Source: Bacteroides faecalis
GTDB lineage: Bacteria; Bacteroidota; Bacteroidia; Bacteroidales; Bacteroidaceae
Length of the DNA stretch: 64,000 nucleotides
Direction: 5' to 3'
Assembly: GCF_003865075.1 (NCBI RefSeq)
Contig: NZ_BHWB01000018.1
Coordinates: 1-64,000, forward strand
Made by a program: the position numbers and the translations under genes
Notes under the pieces: model-generated
Told to the model about the DNA's origin: nothing
Databases searched by the model: none
Seen by the model: only the letters and a program-made list of their open reading frames with translations
Shown here: positions 8,746 to 17,485 of the stretch, piece after piece
Layout of the letters: every line of letters begins with the position of its first letter
Position numbering within the stretch: position 1 is the stretch's first letter

Positions 8746-8760
8746 TTACCACTACCTTTG
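8729..8760 (+). promoter_or_regulatory. Complete -33/-7 promoter of the nuclease-helicase gene
   Basis: TTTG at 8729-8732 and TACCTTTG at 8753-8760 are separated by 20 bp, the consensus Bacteroides sigma-factor arrangement. The -33 box is made by the distal arm of the tatAC terminator. Transcription would start at or within a few bases of the ATG at 8765. Confidence 0.65.
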
Positions 8761-8764
8761 CAAT

Positions 8765-11700
8765 ATGGATAAGAAGGAAGGAAGAGAATCATACGAATTA
8801 CTTCTGGCAGTATGTAAAACCGAAGATGAATTGCTTGCTGTAGGATACAAACAGATGCGTGACTTACTGGAACGAATCTGTCGTATGCAGATGCAGAATG
8901 TAAGTTTGCAGATGACTGATTTATCGGCACGTATAAGTTTTGTAGCTGCTAAACTTGGTCTGTCTGTAGTAGAGCAAAATCGGTTGCATACCTTCCGGCT
9001 AACCTCTAATCAAATATTGAACCGACGTATTGAACCTGTCCGCGATCATTTATTGAGAGATGCGAAGACATTATCCTTTCTGGTTCGAAAACTTTCTGGT
9101 GAAGATATACCTCAGGAGCTTTATCAGTTGTTGCCACGTGCAGATGCTACTTATCTGGTAGCACCTCCGGCTCGTGAACGGGTGCAACGGATGCGAGTTT
9201 GTTTTCAGTATGCCGATGAACAATATTTGTATGTGACGCCATTGGAAGAAATCTCCGAAAAGCCATATCTTGTTCGCTATAATATTCCTCAGATAAACGA
9301 AGAATTTACGGAAACTTGCCGACTTCTTTGGAGACATGCACAAATCAACTTATTAGATGTGGCTATCGATGAAGCAGGGATACTTACCCCTTCATTTATT
9401 GTTCTCGAACCAGATTATTTGATTGATATTAGTGCATTGGCAGAATGTTTTCGCGAATACGGTCATCATCCGGCAAACTATTTTCTATCCCGCCTTCAGC
9501 CGATTGAAAATGCTCGTCCTTTGTTATTAGGAAATATAGCTAATCTTTTTTTGGATGAATGGATTCATGCTCAGGAAGAGGAGATCGATTATCGCATTTG
9601 TATGCAAAAGGCTTTTCGTCGTTATCCTATTGAGTTGGCTGCTTGCTCGGATTTACGTGATCGTGAGAAAGAACGGCAATTTTTTGATGACTGCAAACTT
9701 CATTTTGAACATATACGCGAAACGGTGAAGGATACATTCCATGCACCGGGTTATGAACTGGAAAAGACAGATGCAGTGTTGGAACCTTCTTATATCTGTG
9801 AAGCGCTTGGTTTGCAAGGACGTCTTGACTATATGCAACGGGATATGTCTTCGTTTATAGAAATGAAATCGGGCAAAGCTGATGAATATGCAATTCGCGG
9901 TAAGGTAGAACCGAAAGAAAATAATAAGGTACAAATGTTGCTCTATCAAGCTGTTTTACAATATTCTATGGGGATGGATCACCGGAAAGTAAGAGCCTAT
10001 TTGCTATATACCCGTTATCCGCTTCTTTATCCTTCCCGTCCGTCCTGGGCAATGGTTCGTAGAGTGATTGATTTGCGTAACCGGATTGTTGCCGATGAGT
10101 ATGGTGTTCAATTGCGGAATAGCTTGGAATACACTGCACAAAAGCTGGCTGAGATAAATTCTTCTAACCTGAATGAACGTAAACTGTCCGGACATTTTTG
10201 GGAAACATATTTGCGTCCTTCCATTGATAATTTTCAGTCGAAACTGAAAACTCTCTCTCTGTTGGAAAAGAACTATTTTTATGCATTGTATAATTTCATA
10301 ACGAAGGAACTTTATACGTCCAAATCAGGTGATGTGGATTATGAAGGACGTACAGGGGCAGCTTCTCTATGGCTTTCTACATTGGTGGAAAAATGTGAGT
10401 CGGGTGAAATAATTTATGATCTCCGTATTAAAGAGAATCATGCAGCAGATGAACATAAGGCTCATCTCATCCTGTCTCAGTCAGCGATGGCGAAAGAAGA
10501 CTTCTTGCCGAATTTTCGTCAGGGTGACGCTATTATTCTCTACGAACGGAAACATGAAACGGATAATGTAACCAATAAAATGGTATTTAAGGGAAATATT
10601 GAATATCTGACAGAATACGAAATTTGTATTCGTCTTCGGGCTACCCAACAAAATACTTCTGTACTTTCGGAGGATAGCCTTTATGCCATTGAACATGATA
10701 CAATGGATACTACTTTCCGTTTTATGTATCAAGGACTTTATGCCTATTTATCTGCAACACAAAGTCGTCGTGATTTGTTGTTGTCACAACGATTGCCGGA
10801 GTTTGACGAATCTTTGGATCATTTGATCTCTCAGTCGACCAATGACTTTATCCGCATTGCATTGAAGGCAAAAGCTGCCAAGGATTATTTTCTTTTAGTA
10901 GGGCCTCCCGGAACAGGAAAGACCTCTTGTGCGCTGAAAAAGATGGTTGAAACCTTTCATGCAGAAAAGGATACTCAAATACTGTTACTCTCCTATACAA
11001 ATCGAGCTGTGGATGAAATCTGTAAAGCAATCAGTAGCATTCATCCGGAAGTTGATTTCATTCGTGTAGGAAGTGAACTATCTTGTGATGAGGCTTATCG
11101 TACACATTTAATTGAGAACGAACTGTCTTCTTGTATTCGCCGTTCGGAAGTGTATGAACGTATCAGGGACTGTCGTATTTTTGTAGGAACGGTCGCATCT
11201 ATATCTGGCAAGCTGGAACTTTTCCGTTTGAAACACTTTGAAGTAGCAATCATTGATGAATCTACTCAGATATTGGAACCTCAGCTACTGGGTACTCTCT
11301 GTGCACGAGGAGAGGATGGGAGGAATGCGATTGATAAATTTATTCTAATCGGAGATCATAAACAGCTTCCTGCTGTTGTGTTACAGAATACCGAACAGTC
11401 GGCTATTTATGATGAAACGTTGAAAGCAATAGGATTGACTAACTTGAAGGATTCCCTGTTTGAACGTCTTTATCATAATGCACGTAATTCGTCAGTACAT
11501 CGTTCATATGATATGCTTTGCCGTCAAGGGCGTATGCATCCTGATGTGGCCTTGTTTGCCAACCATGCTTTTTATGGAGGACGTTTACTTCCTGTAGGGC
11601 TTCCCCACCAAATAGAAAGTTCTGAAAAAGTTTGTCGGCTTGCTTTTTATCCTTCTTTACCGGAGAAAGCCGGTACATCTGCAAAGATTAACCATTCGGA

Positions 11701-12109
11701 AGCCCGTATTGTTACCGATTTGGTTGCACAGATTTATAAGGAGCATGCAGATGATTTTGATGAAGTTCGTACGTTAGGAATTATAACTCCTTATCGGAGT
11801 CAGATTGCATTGATCAAAAAATATATTGAGGCATTAGGTGTTCCAGTACTGAATCGTATTTTGATTGATACGGTAGAACGTTTTCAAGGAAGTGAAAGAG
11901 ATGTGATTATTTATTCGTTTTGTATCAATTATCCATATCAGTTGAAGTTCTTATCAAACCTGACAGAAGAAGATGGCATTCTGATTGACCGCAAACTCAA
12001 TGTAGCTTTGACGCGGGCTCGAAAACAAATGATGATAACGGGGGTACCAACTCTTTTGGAACGTAATCCTCTTTATGAAAGTTTAATAAATTTAATAAAA
12101 CGATCTTGA
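8765..12109 (+). CDS. Dna2-like nuclease-helicase (PD-(D/E)XK plus SF1 helicase)
   Basis: 1114 residues from the ATG at 8765. The N-terminal third contains a Cas4/RecB-type nuclease core: Asp355 in GRLD and the E366-x-K368 pair in FIEMKSGK. The C-terminal half is an SF1B (Upf1/Dna2-like) helicase: Walker A GPPGTGKT with Lys719, DEST Walker B in IIDEST, GDHKQLPAV, and the late VERFQGSERDVII and NVALTRARK motifs. This order matches Dna2-type enzymes that trim DNA ends or flaps in repair. The gene stands alone with its own promoter and a terminator at 12247. In-frame codons upstream of 8765 fall in the tatAC terminator and are excluded. Confidence 0.82.
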   Translation: MDKKEGRESYELLLAVCKTEDELLAVGYKQMRDLLERICRMQMQNVSLQMTDLSARISFVAAKLGLSVVEQNRLHTFRLTSNQILNRRIEPVRDHLLRDAKTLSFLVRKLSGEDIPQELYQLLPRADATYLVAPPARERVQRMRVCFQYADEQYLYVTPLEEISEKPYLVRYNIPQINEEFTETCRLLWRHAQINLLDVAIDEAGILTPSFIVLEPDYLIDISALAECFREYGHHPANYFLSRLQPIENARPLLLGNIANLFLDEWIHAQEEEIDYRICMQKAFRRYPIELAACSDLRDREKERQFFDDCKLHFEHIRETVKDTFHAPGYELEKTDAVLEPSYICEALGLQGRLDYMQRDMSSFIEMKSGKADEYAIRGKVEPKENNKVQMLLYQAVLQYSMGMDHRKVRAYLLYTRYPLLYPSRPSWAMVRRVIDLRNRIVADEYGVQLRNSLEYTAQKLAEINSSNLNERKLSGHFWETYLRPSIDNFQSKLKTLSLLEKNYFYALYNFITKELYTSKSGDVDYEGRTGAASLWLSTLVEKCESGEIIYDLRIKENHAADEHKAHLILSQSAMAKEDFLPNFRQGDAIILYERKHETDNVTNKMVFKGNIEYLTEYEICIRLRATQQNTSVLSEDSLYAIEHDTMDTTFRFMYQGLYAYLSATQSRRDLLLSQRLPEFDESLDHLISQSTNDFIRIALKAKAAKDYFLLVGPPGTGKTSCALKKMVETFHAEKDTQILLLSYTNRAVDEICKAISSIHPEVDFIRVGSELSCDEAYRTHLIENELSSCIRRSEVYERIRDCRIFVGTVASISGKLELFRLKHFEVAIIDESTQILEPQLLGTLCARGEDGRNAIDKFILIGDHKQLPAVVLQNTEQSAIYDETLKAIGLTNLKDSLFERLYHNARNSSVHRSYDMLCRQGRMHPDVALFANHAFYGGRLLPVGLPHQIESSEKVCRLAFYPSLPEKAGTSAKINHSEARIVTDLVAQIYKEHADDFDEVRTLGIITPYRSQIALIKKYIEALGVPVLNRILIDTVERFQGSERDVIIYSFCINYPYQLKFLSNLTEEDGILIDRKLNVALTRARKQMMITGVPTLLERNPLYESLINLIKRS

Positions 12110-12246
12110 AGCATTGGAATATTTTTGCAGATGTTAGTCTTTATTCTCTCTTTATGCAATTCATTAACACCTAAATATTGAACAAACGCCTATATTTGCA
12201 ACACGTTTTTTTCATAGAGATTTAGATTTAAGGTTAGAAGAAATGT

Positions 12247-12275
12247 GGAAGTCGTGAGACTTCCCTTTTTTTCTT
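12247..12275 (+). terminator. Terminator of the nuclease-helicase gene
   Basis: GGAAGTC at 12247-12253 pairs perfectly with 12258-12264 over a GTGA loop, followed by a run of T. The interval 12110-12484 holds three hairpins and no gene. Confidence 0.8.
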
Positions 12276-12355
12276 CTTAACGTTTGCTATTCTTCATTTT
12301 CTGAATGTATCGTTTTTTGTTGAGTACAGAATGAACATGCAGAATAAGTAAACCC

Positions 12356-12390
12356 AAAAAGCCATCTTCGGGAGAAGAGGCTTTTTTATT
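12356..12390. terminator. Bidirectional hairpin
   Basis: A-tract, GCC (12361-12363), TCTTC (12365-12369), GGGA loop, GAAGA (12374-12378), GGC (12379-12381), T-tract; one bulged A. The A/T-flanked stem can stop transcription from both sides between the convergent genes. Confidence 0.7.
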
Positions 12391-12414
12391 TTAAATACTT
12401 TTGAATAATTGGTA

Positions 12415-12453
12415 GAAAAAAAAGGAGAATAGTTCGAAAATGAACTTTTCTCC
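12415..12453 (-). terminator. Terminator of the MFS gene
   Basis: GGAGAA-t-AGTTC (12424-12435) pairs with GAACT-t-TTCTCC (12442-12453) over a six-base loop. Read on minus, the stem is followed by the complement of the A-run at 12415-12423, that is a U-tract. It lies 32 bp after the MFS stop. Confidence 0.7.
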
Positions 12454-12484
12454 TCTTTCTAATTTTTTGTTATTTATCAGATTA

Positions 12485-14239
12485 TTATTCTAATACGATT
12501 GGTTTATATTTCGGAACTAATAACTTCATCATGATCCAACCGAGAAGGTATGCAACCGAACAGATACAGAAAATAATAAAGTATCCGGCTGGTTTACCAA
12601 CAAAACCAAAGAAGGTCATTGGCTCTTGAATAATAGTAATATCTTTTTGAGTGATAATCTTATTATTCAACATCATTTCAGCTTCTTTTTCGGCTACAGG
12701 TAATTCAAGTGTTTCTACGATCATCGGAATCTGACTAAGACCTGCCTTTTCTACTGCTTTTTGTAAAGGCATGGCTTCGCCTTTATATAAAGCCCAACCG
12801 GCTGGGATGTTTTCTGCTCCCTCATGTCCTTTAGCTACTATTTTTCCATTGAGAACAGCTTGATCTGCTTTAGCAATAGTGATTTGATAATCTTTATCAA
12901 GTAAAGCTTTGTTGATGACAGGCATTTCTCCTTGTCCTGCTGCGAATACAAACAAGATTCCGGCACAATACTGAAGGATCATAGAACTTACTCCACCTGC
13001 CATACCACCTATTCCTGTGATACTTGCAATCGCAGATTTGGGGAACATATCACCCACTGTAGAAAATATATTCGCTGACCATGATTGATGAGCAGCACCA
13101 CCAATACCAATCAGGATAACCGGGAACCATGGAGAGAAGGTTCCTAATGGCTGTGCCAATAGGACTAGCAATGGGAAGAATGCGAAGATAAGCATTGCCT
13201 TCATACGTGCAGCATAGGGGTTCATACCTGTACGATTGATGAAAATGGTTGGTAATTTACCTCCGTAAATGGATAACATCGTGATGGCATATAAGGTAAA
13301 GATCAACGCGATTCCTAGTCCTTCGGAAGTTTTAATTCCGAATTGGGTGTTCAGATAGGAAGGAGTCCAGAAAAGGAAGAACCACCATACTCCGTCGGTC
13401 ATGAACTTACCAACAACAAAAGCCCAAGTTTGTCTGTATGTGAAGCATTGCCAGAATCCCATTTTCTTCTCTTCTTTCTCGTCTGTAGCAACTATAATGC
13501 CATCTTTCTCATTGTCTTGCTCAATATATTCAACTTCCGCCTTGTTTACGTGTTTACTTTTAGAGGGAGCTGTATACATGAATATCCAGAATCCCATCCA
13601 AATGAATCCAAGAGCACCGATAACGATAAATGCCATTTCCCATCCCCAGGCTTTTGCCAATAAAGGGATACTAAGCGGGGCTACCAATGCACCGATGGAA
13701 GCACCGGCATTGAATATAGAAGTTGCATAAGCACGATCTTTTTTGGGGAAATACTCAGCAGTTACTTTAATAGCTGCTGGGAAGTTACCGGCTTCACCTA
13801 TTGCCAGTACGCAACGGGCTGCCAGAAAACAATACATACTGATAGTTGCGATTGTTACAATAACATCTCCTGTAGCCCCCATCAGTTCGGCTGCACTGTG
13901 CAAACCTACGAAATGCTCCGTTATAACACCACAAAATGCGTGTAAACAAGCGCCTGCTGACCATATTCCAATTGCCCAAAGATATCCTTTCTTAGTACCC
14001 AACCAATCGACAAAACGACCGGCGAAAAGCATACAGACAGCATATACAATAGAGAATACGGAAGTTATAGTGCCATAGTGTGATTCGTCCCAATGGAATT
14101 CGGGCTTGATAAATTCGTCCCAAGTAAGTGAAAGAACTTGGCGATCGAGATAATTAACTGTGGTGGCGAAGAACAACATGGCACATATTGTCCATCTGTA
14201 GTTTGTCATCTTTTCACTTGGTTTTTGAAATGCGTTCAT
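12485..14239 (-). CDS. MFS hexuronate-type transporter (ExuT-like) with a large insertion
   Basis: 584 residues, inner-membrane major facilitator of the anion:cation symporter type; the start (NYRWTICAMLFFATTVNYLDRQVLS) is the hallmark of hexuronate/glucarate carriers, and the sugar-acid call is supported by kduI upstream. Family members have about 430 residues. The excess is mainly a polar segment of about 110 residues (about 430-545) before the last membrane helix, rich in Lys and Glu and without recognised motifs. It lies 263 bp downstream of kduI with a hairpin between, so it may have its own promoter as well as read-through. Likely job: uptake of uronates or their isomerised products into the cytoplasm. 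Confidence 0.8.
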   Translation of the reverse strand: MNAFQKPSEKMTNYRWTICAMLFFATTVNYLDRQVLSLTWDEFIKPEFHWDESHYGTITSVFSIVYAVCMLFAGRFVDWLGTKKGYLWAIGIWSAGACLHAFCGVITEHFVGLHSAAELMGATGDVIVTIATISMYCFLAARCVLAIGEAGNFPAAIKVTAEYFPKKDRAYATSIFNAGASIGALVAPLSIPLLAKAWGWEMAFIVIGALGFIWMGFWIFMYTAPSKSKHVNKAEVEYIEQDNEKDGIIVATDEKEEKKMGFWQCFTYRQTWAFVVGKFMTDGVWWFFLFWTPSYLNTQFGIKTSEGLGIALIFTLYAITMLSIYGGKLPTIFINRTGMNPYAARMKAMLIFAFFPLLVLLAQPLGTFSPWFPVILIGIGGAAHQSWSANIFSTVGDMFPKSAIASITGIGGMAGGVSSMILQYCAGILFVFAAGQGEMPVINKALLDKDYQITIAKADQAVLNGKIVAKGHEGAENIPAGWALYKGEAMPLQKAVEKAGLSQIPMIVETLELPVAEKEAEMMLNNKIITQKDITIIQEPMTFFGFVGKPAGYFIIFCICSVAYLLGWIMMKLLVPKYKPIVLE

Positions 14240-14422
14240 GATAATGGATTTAAATGGTTTTTAGTACGTTTACAAAGGTCGGCGTTTTATCTGTTTTTTA
14301 TAATGGAATATTTGGTCAAAAATATGAATATATAGTTGTATTTACTAGAAATTTCATGATATTATGTACCAAATCTATATAAGTTGTGTTTCTTGGGGGA
14401 GAAACCTAATAAACTCGAAAAG

Positions 14423-14460
14423 CTTTACTCCTTTTTTTCCGCTCAGAAAAGGGAGTGAAG
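14423..14460 (-). terminator. Hairpin after kduI
   Basis: 14423-14435 pairs with 14447-14460 (one G bulge, one G-T pair). On minus it follows the kduI stop by about 40 bp and is followed by a T-rich stretch. It may attenuate rather than block transcription into the MFS gene. The rest of 14240-14502 shows only a weak minus-strand -7-like CAAATCTA (14370-14377, read TAGATTTG on minus). Confidence 0.55.
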
Positions 14461-14502
14461 TTTTGGAACTAATTGATATGTGATAATATGATTTGCGCGA
14501 TA

Positions 14503-15423
14503 TTATCGCATTTCTATATATTTGATCTTGTCCATGTCTCCATAGTCAAGGTTTTCACCTGCCATTCCCCAGATAAACATATAGTTGCTGGTTCCGGCTG
14601 CTGCGTGAATCGACCATTCCGGTGACATAATAGCTTGTTCATTCTGCATCCAGATAATTCGTTCTTCCTGCGGTTCGCCCATAAAATGACAGATAGCATT
14701 GCTTTCCGGTACATTGAAATAGAAGTAAGCCTCAATACGGCGGCTATGTGTATGTGCTGGCATCGTATTCCATACACTACCTGGTTTCAATTCTGTCAGT
14801 CCCATCTGTAATTGGCAAGGACCTTCTTTCAATACATTATTAACGATTAGTTGATTGATAACGCGGTCATTACTTTCTTCCGTTTTTCCTGCCGGGAATG
14901 AATTGGCTTTCAATGAGCCTTTACGACCGTCGATGGTGATTAACTGAGTTTTGTATTCTTTGTGAGCAGGAGCTGAATTGATATAAAATTTAGCTGGTTT
15001 GTTTGAATTTTTGCTCTTGAATGTAACTTTCTGATTACCTCTACCTACATATAAAGCGTCTCTGAAATTCAGGACATATTCTTTACCGTCCACTGTTACG
15101 ATACCTTCGCCACCTACATTAATAACACCTAATTCGCGGCGTTCAAGAAAATATTTAGCTTTCAAAGGATCAATTGTTTCCAGTACCAATTCTTTAGTTA
15201 CAGGAACGGCACCACCAAAGATAAAACGATCGTACATAGAATAAGTAACGTTGATTTCATCTGGAACCATTACTTTTTCCATCAGGAAGCTATTACGCAA
15301 ACGGTTGGTATCATACGTTTTTACATCTTGCGGGTTGCAAGCTACTTGCATCTTGTAATTTACTTGGGCAGAAGCTGAGATAGCTGCGATACCTAACATC
15401 ATTGCAATTGCTAATTTTTTCAT
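14503..15423 (-). CDS. kduI: 5-keto-4-deoxyuronate isomerase (KduI) with a signal peptide
   Basis: 306 residues. KduI converts 5-keto-4-deoxyuronate, formed from unsaturated uronates, to 2,5-diketo-3-deoxygluconate. The metal site is intact: His224, His226, Glu231 (in AHTHSRRIE) and His273. The usual enzyme is about 280 residues and cytoplasmic; here an extra N-terminus of about 20 residues is a clear signal peptide (hydrophobic core, ASAQ cleavage region). Export to the periplasm is therefore predicted, which would place the isomerisation before inner-membrane uptake. It lies 19 bp downstream of the EIIC permease gene in the same direction. No kduD is present. Confidence 0.85.
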   Translation of the reverse strand: MKKLAIAMMLGIAAISASAQVNYKMQVACNPQDVKTYDTNRLRNSFLMEKVMVPDEINVTYSMYDRFIFGGAVPVTKELVLETIDPLKAKYFLERRELGVINVGGEGIVTVDGKEYVLNFRDALYVGRGNQKVTFKSKNSNKPAKFYINSAPAHKEYKTQLITIDGRKGSLKANSFPAGKTEESNDRVINQLIVNNVLKEGPCQLQMGLTELKPGSVWNTMPAHTHSRRIEAYFYFNVPESNAICHFMGEPQEERIIWMQNEQAIMSPEWSIHAAAGTSNYMFIWGMAGENLDYGDMDKIKYIEMR

Positions 15424-15442
15424 ATTTCGAAATTTAAATGAA

Positions 15443-16849
15443 TTATATAATTAAGTTGTTTTTATTCATTAAAGCGTCTTTCTTAGTTATACGGATGCGG
15501 TTATAAATTGCCATTCCAAGTGCAATGACAACGAGGATTGCCGGACCGATGATCTTAATACTGTAAGTCAGATGGAAAATACCCCAGCAAAAGAGGCTGG
15601 AAGCAAAGTCGAGAGCACCTCCCTGGAAACCTTCCGGAATATTCACAGTCGGATCTCCGGTAGCTGCGTATACGTCTTTGGCGGCCAAAGTGAAATATCC
15701 TGCCAACCCTGTTACAAAATACAGACCGATAATCAGTGCAACCAATCCGATAATGAATGATTTTACCACATTACCTTTTGTAATAGGAAGAATCATCGGA
15801 AACAAATAGAACATACCTGCCAGAGAAGCTAAAGGCAAGAACCGGTTACCGGGCAGAATGACTGCAAGGAAAATAGTAACGGGAATCAGCAGAAGAGATA
15901 CAACTAAAGTAGTCGGATGTCCAATTACCAATGCGGGACTCATACCGATACTAAGTCCGGTACTATTCTTATATTTTTTAGCGATTAACTCACGTGTAGC
16001 ATCGGAAATAGGTTTTAAACCTTCAATAAACAGGCTGGTGATACGTGGGATCAGCTCCATTACTGCACCCATTTTAATTCCTAATCCTAATATGCTTGGA
16101 ATATTGTCTACCATTTCTTTCCAGTTACTACACCCTAATGCGCCGATGCCACAACCAATTACGATACCCAGAAATAATGGTTCGCCCATCAAACCGAATT
16201 TTTTCTTCATCCCTTCCGAGTCAATATTCAGTTTATCAAATCCCGGAATCATATTTAATAACTTATTAATGACAATAGCAAAGGGAACAAAGCTCTGACA
16301 AAAAGGTTGTGGAATTGAGATACCGTCCATCTTATCATAGAACTTTTGGAATACATGTGCAGTCATATCTGCCATTACAAGTGTGATGATATAGCAGATG
16401 ATAGCTGCGAAAAACCCCAAAAGAATACTGTCGGAAGCAAAATAAACAATTGCACCAATAAATGCAAAATGCCAGTAGTTCCAAAGGTCAATATTTACGG
16501 TACGGGTTGTTTTAGTAAGTAACATTAATAGATTAACTCCCAGGCAGACTGGAATAATTAATGCGCCAACTGAAGTATTGTAGGCAACTGCAGCAGCAGA
16601 AGGCCATCCCATATCGAAGATACCTAATTCTAACCCGTATATTTCAACCATTTTAGTTAATGCAGGACCAAGACTGCTCGTCAATAAAGCTGTTACTACA
16701 GACAAACCAACGAAGCCGACTCCTACTAATAAGCCGCTTTTAAGTGCTTTAGCGAATTTAATACGGATACATACTCCTAAGATTGTGAAAATGACCGGCA
16801 TCATCACTGCCGCTCCCAAACCGATAATGTACTTAAAAACTTCTTCCAT
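15443..16849 (-). CDS. GatC/SgcC-like PTS EIIC permease, without other PTS parts
   Basis: 468 residues with about ten or more membrane spans, matching the galactitol-type PTS IIC family (the DMGWPSAAAVAYNTSVGALI stretch near residues 78-97 and the NIDLWNYWHFAF phrase are typical). In a true PTS this subunit needs EIIA, EIIB, HPr and EI; none is encoded nearby, and Bacteroidetes generally lack a sugar PTS. It is the first gene of the uronate cluster, followed by kduI after 19 bp, so a role as a phosphorylation-independent permease for a uronate or deoxy-keto sugar acid is inferred. Confidence 0.78.
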   Translation of the reverse strand: MEEVFKYIIGLGAAVMMPVIFTILGVCIRIKFAKALKSGLLVGVGFVGLSVVTALLTSSLGPALTKMVEIYGLELGIFDMGWPSAAAVAYNTSVGALIIPVCLGVNLLMLLTKTTRTVNIDLWNYWHFAFIGAIVYFASDSILLGFFAAIICYIITLVMADMTAHVFQKFYDKMDGISIPQPFCQSFVPFAIVINKLLNMIPGFDKLNIDSEGMKKKFGLMGEPLFLGIVIGCGIGALGCSNWKEMVDNIPSILGLGIKMGAVMELIPRITSLFIEGLKPISDATRELIAKKYKNSTGLSIGMSPALVIGHPTTLVVSLLLIPVTIFLAVILPGNRFLPLASLAGMFYLFPMILPITKGNVVKSFIIGLVALIIGLYFVTGLAGYFTLAAKDVYAATGDPTVNIPEGFQGGALDFASSLFCWGIFHLTYSIKIIGPAILVVIALGMAIYNRIRITKKDALMNKNNLII

Positions 16850-16922
16850 TTTGTCCTATTTTTTTCTGTTTTTAATGATAAATTACTGTGTTTCCCCAGA
16901 GGGCGTTACTTGTAGACCGTGC

Positions 16923-16930
16923 CAAAAATA
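16923..16930 (-). promoter_or_regulatory. -7 box of the EIIC-kduI operon
   Basis: Read on minus this is TATTTTTG, a TAnnTTTG match 74 bp before the EIIC ATG. A CTTG at 16951-16954 sits at -33 spacing (20 bp) with one mismatch. Confidence 0.5.
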
Positions 16931-16991
16931 CGACCTTTTCTGATTCCTTCCAAGACGAAACTCTTAATTTATACGTTGTTGCATCAAAAAA

Positions 16992-17043
16992 GTGCATTTT
17001 TGACGTTTACGTGCACAAAAATGATTGTTTTCGTGCACGAAAA
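16992..17043. promoter_or_regulatory. Cluster of GTGCA operator-like sites
   Basis: Three GTGCA-cored sites lie upstream of the EIIC promoter: 16992-16996, CGTGCAC at 17010-17016, and a perfect 16-bp palindrome TTTTCGTGCACGAAAA at 17028-17043. The repeated core and palindromy suggest binding of a dimeric regulator upstream of the -33 region. The rest of 16850-17485 has no gene; a terminator lies at 17361. Confidence 0.5.
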
Positions 17044-17360
17044 ATTAAAAATACAGTTATTAAACTAAAATTTTGAGGGAATATATTATTTATATAGTAG
17101 GAGAATCTGTATGGATAAACCTTAAAATAATGAATTGTATGACAATACTTTCTTTCAGTTTTTTTGAAATGTTAAAGTGAGTGGTAAACATTTATTTATG
17201 GTAGATATGATGAGTGGAAAACCGACTTTTTGGGGGAGTGAGAGTAACTGAATAGATGATGATTCGTTGTTCGTAATCTTGGTAGCTCAATTATCTATCG
17301 AAGTAGAATTATTTTTATGAATAGAGGCTGTTAATTGCAATCTGTTGGTCGTAAAGTAAG

Positions 17361-17399
17361 AAAAGGGGTATCAGCCTAAGCAAATTACCCCTTTTTTTT
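17361..17399. terminator. Terminator downstream of the LRR lipoprotein gene
   Basis: AAAAGGGGTA (17361-17370) pairs with TACCCCTTTT (17386-17395) with T-runs on both sides. It ends minus-strand transcripts of the gene at 17486 and would also stop plus-strand ones. Confidence 0.7.
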
Positions 17400-17485
17400 A
17401 TATGGATTAATTATTATTGAAACACTTCCGTTTTTACATTTAAATGTTTCCGTTTAAATGAGGATAAATAAAGAAATCCCGAAAT

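Noticed and set aside
8693..8764. Upstream extension of the nuclease-helicase gene
   Set aside because: It lies in the tatAC terminator hairpin and the promoter.
16888..17076. Plus-strand open frame over the uronate operon promoter
   Set aside because: It covers the minus-strand promoter and the GTGCA sites and has no family features.
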